Of a DNA stretch of 6,899 bases, positions 6,734 through 6,899 are shown one piece after another. Under the pieces are notes generated by a model. The model was not told where the DNA came from and did not search any database. It saw only the letters and a list, made by a program, of their open reading frames with translations. Within the stretch, counting starts at the first letter, position 1, and each line of letters opens with the position of its first letter. Position numbers and translations under genes: made by a program. Origin of the DNA: an uncultured Collinsella sp. (lineage in GTDB: Bacteria; Actinomycetota; Coriobacteriia; Coriobacteriales; Coriobacteriaceae); contig URWQ01000079.1 in assembly GCA_900551635.1 (NCBI GenBank), positions 1 through 6,899 of the forward strand, written 5' to 3'.

Positions 6734-6757
6734 AACGAATCGAGACAATACCGCATA

Positions 6758-6766
6758 AGGATACCA
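6758..6766 (-). promoter_or_regulatory. Possible extended -10 promoter element for the large hybrid kinase
   Basis: Read on the minus strand the site is TGG-TATCCT: a TGN extension directly before a hexamer matching TATAAT at 4 of 6 positions. No convincing -35 is seen. A start about 7 bases downstream, near 6751, would leave the ATG at 6756 outside the transcript and give about 28 bases of leader before the GTG at 6723. The match is weak and could be chance. Confidence 0.25.
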
Positions 6767-6810
6767 GCTCAGCCTGCCCAGTCGGCAGCTGTACCGCTAA
6801 ACGCTCCCGC

Positions 6811-6841
6811 CCGGCAGTTGGGGACAGTCCCTTTCTGCCGG
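6811..6841. repeat. Palindromic element (31-base near-perfect dyad), REP-like
   Basis: The arms CCGGCAG (6811-6817) and CTGCCGG (6835-6841) flank an inner GGGAC-A-GTCCC (6821-6831), all on one centre at 6826. Of the 15 opposing positions, 12 are Watson-Crick pairs, one is a G-T pair and two are T-T mismatches. It lies upstream of the large kinase gene, beyond the ORF. Palindromes with a GGGACAGTCCC core are, from memory, repeated between genes in several bacteria and resemble REP-type elements mobilised by Y1 (RAYT) transposases, but no second copy occurs in this window. The other option is an operator for the kinase gene. Confidence 0.5.
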
Positions 6842-6899
6842 CACAGACGATATGAGCAGGACATAAAAACATTGAGAGCCCCTGCTGCATGAAAGACCG

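Larger units (their letters stand above)
6757..6899. other. Noncoding right edge upstream of the large kinase gene
   Basis: Apart from the dyad at 6811-6841 and the weak -10 at 6758-6766, I see no gene here. CGGCAG recurs at 6783-6788 and 6812-6817. ATGAGCAGG (6852-6860) can pair with CCTGCTGCAT (6881-6890), with one bulged base, around a 20-base A-rich loop; on the minus strand this puts a run of T in the loop, not after the stem, so it is not a clear terminator. The short frames crossing this stretch are not protein-like. Confidence 0.5.

Noticed and set aside
6732..6890. A 52-codon minus-strand frame ending 8 bases before the GTG start, possible leader peptide
   Set aside because: Its ATG has no ribosome site, it runs straight through the palindromic element, and the product has no recognisable features.
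6852..6890. Stem of AGCAGG/CCTGCT with a 20-base loop as a terminator of a gene beyond the window
   Set aside because: The stem is short with a bulge, the loop is long, and the T-run is in the loop and not after the stem.

Overview
The window looks like chromosomal DNA of a fairly GC-rich gut actinobacterium, most likely of the Coriobacteriia (Collinsella or a relative). This rests on the style of the proteins: substrate-binding-domain sensor kinases ending in a receiver domain, a NimA-like flavoprotein and GC-rich codon use. It is an inference from recalled family features; no search was run.

Layout. Positions 1-117 hold the last codons of what looks like a MalY/PatB-type aminotransferase whose reading frame is broken close to the window edge, followed by a strong hairpin (128-169). 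After a promoter region (about 177-261) comes a two-gene plus-strand operon: a substrate-binding lipoprotein (262-1131) overlapping by 4 bases a membrane hybrid histidine kinase (1128-3329). A 17-bp-stem hairpin (3332-3371) separates this operon from a convergent minus-strand pair: a large hybrid histidine kinase with two built-in substrate-binding domains (3919-6723, or to 6756) and, 40 bases downstream of it, a small NimA-like FMN-binding flavoprotein (3399-3878). The right edge (6757-6899) is noncoding as far as I can see and carries an almost perfect 31-base dyad.

How the genes fit together. The window is dominated by two related sensory systems that arrange their input differently. In the plus-strand system the ligand-binding protein is a separate membrane-anchored lipoprotein, encoded in translational coupling with a kinase that has its own extracytoplasmic domain of uncertain fold. 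In the minus-strand system two such ligand-binding domains are fused directly to the kinase, as in BvgS/EvgS. The histidine kinase, ATPase and receiver modules of the two kinases are clearly related. Neither kinase has a C-terminal HPt domain, and the window contains no DNA-binding response regulator and no ABC permease or ATPase. The solute-binding lipoprotein is therefore more likely a co-receptor than a transport component, and the output of both systems must lie elsewhere or be unconventional. The pairing of the minus-strand kinase with a NimA-like protein may be functional or simple proximity.
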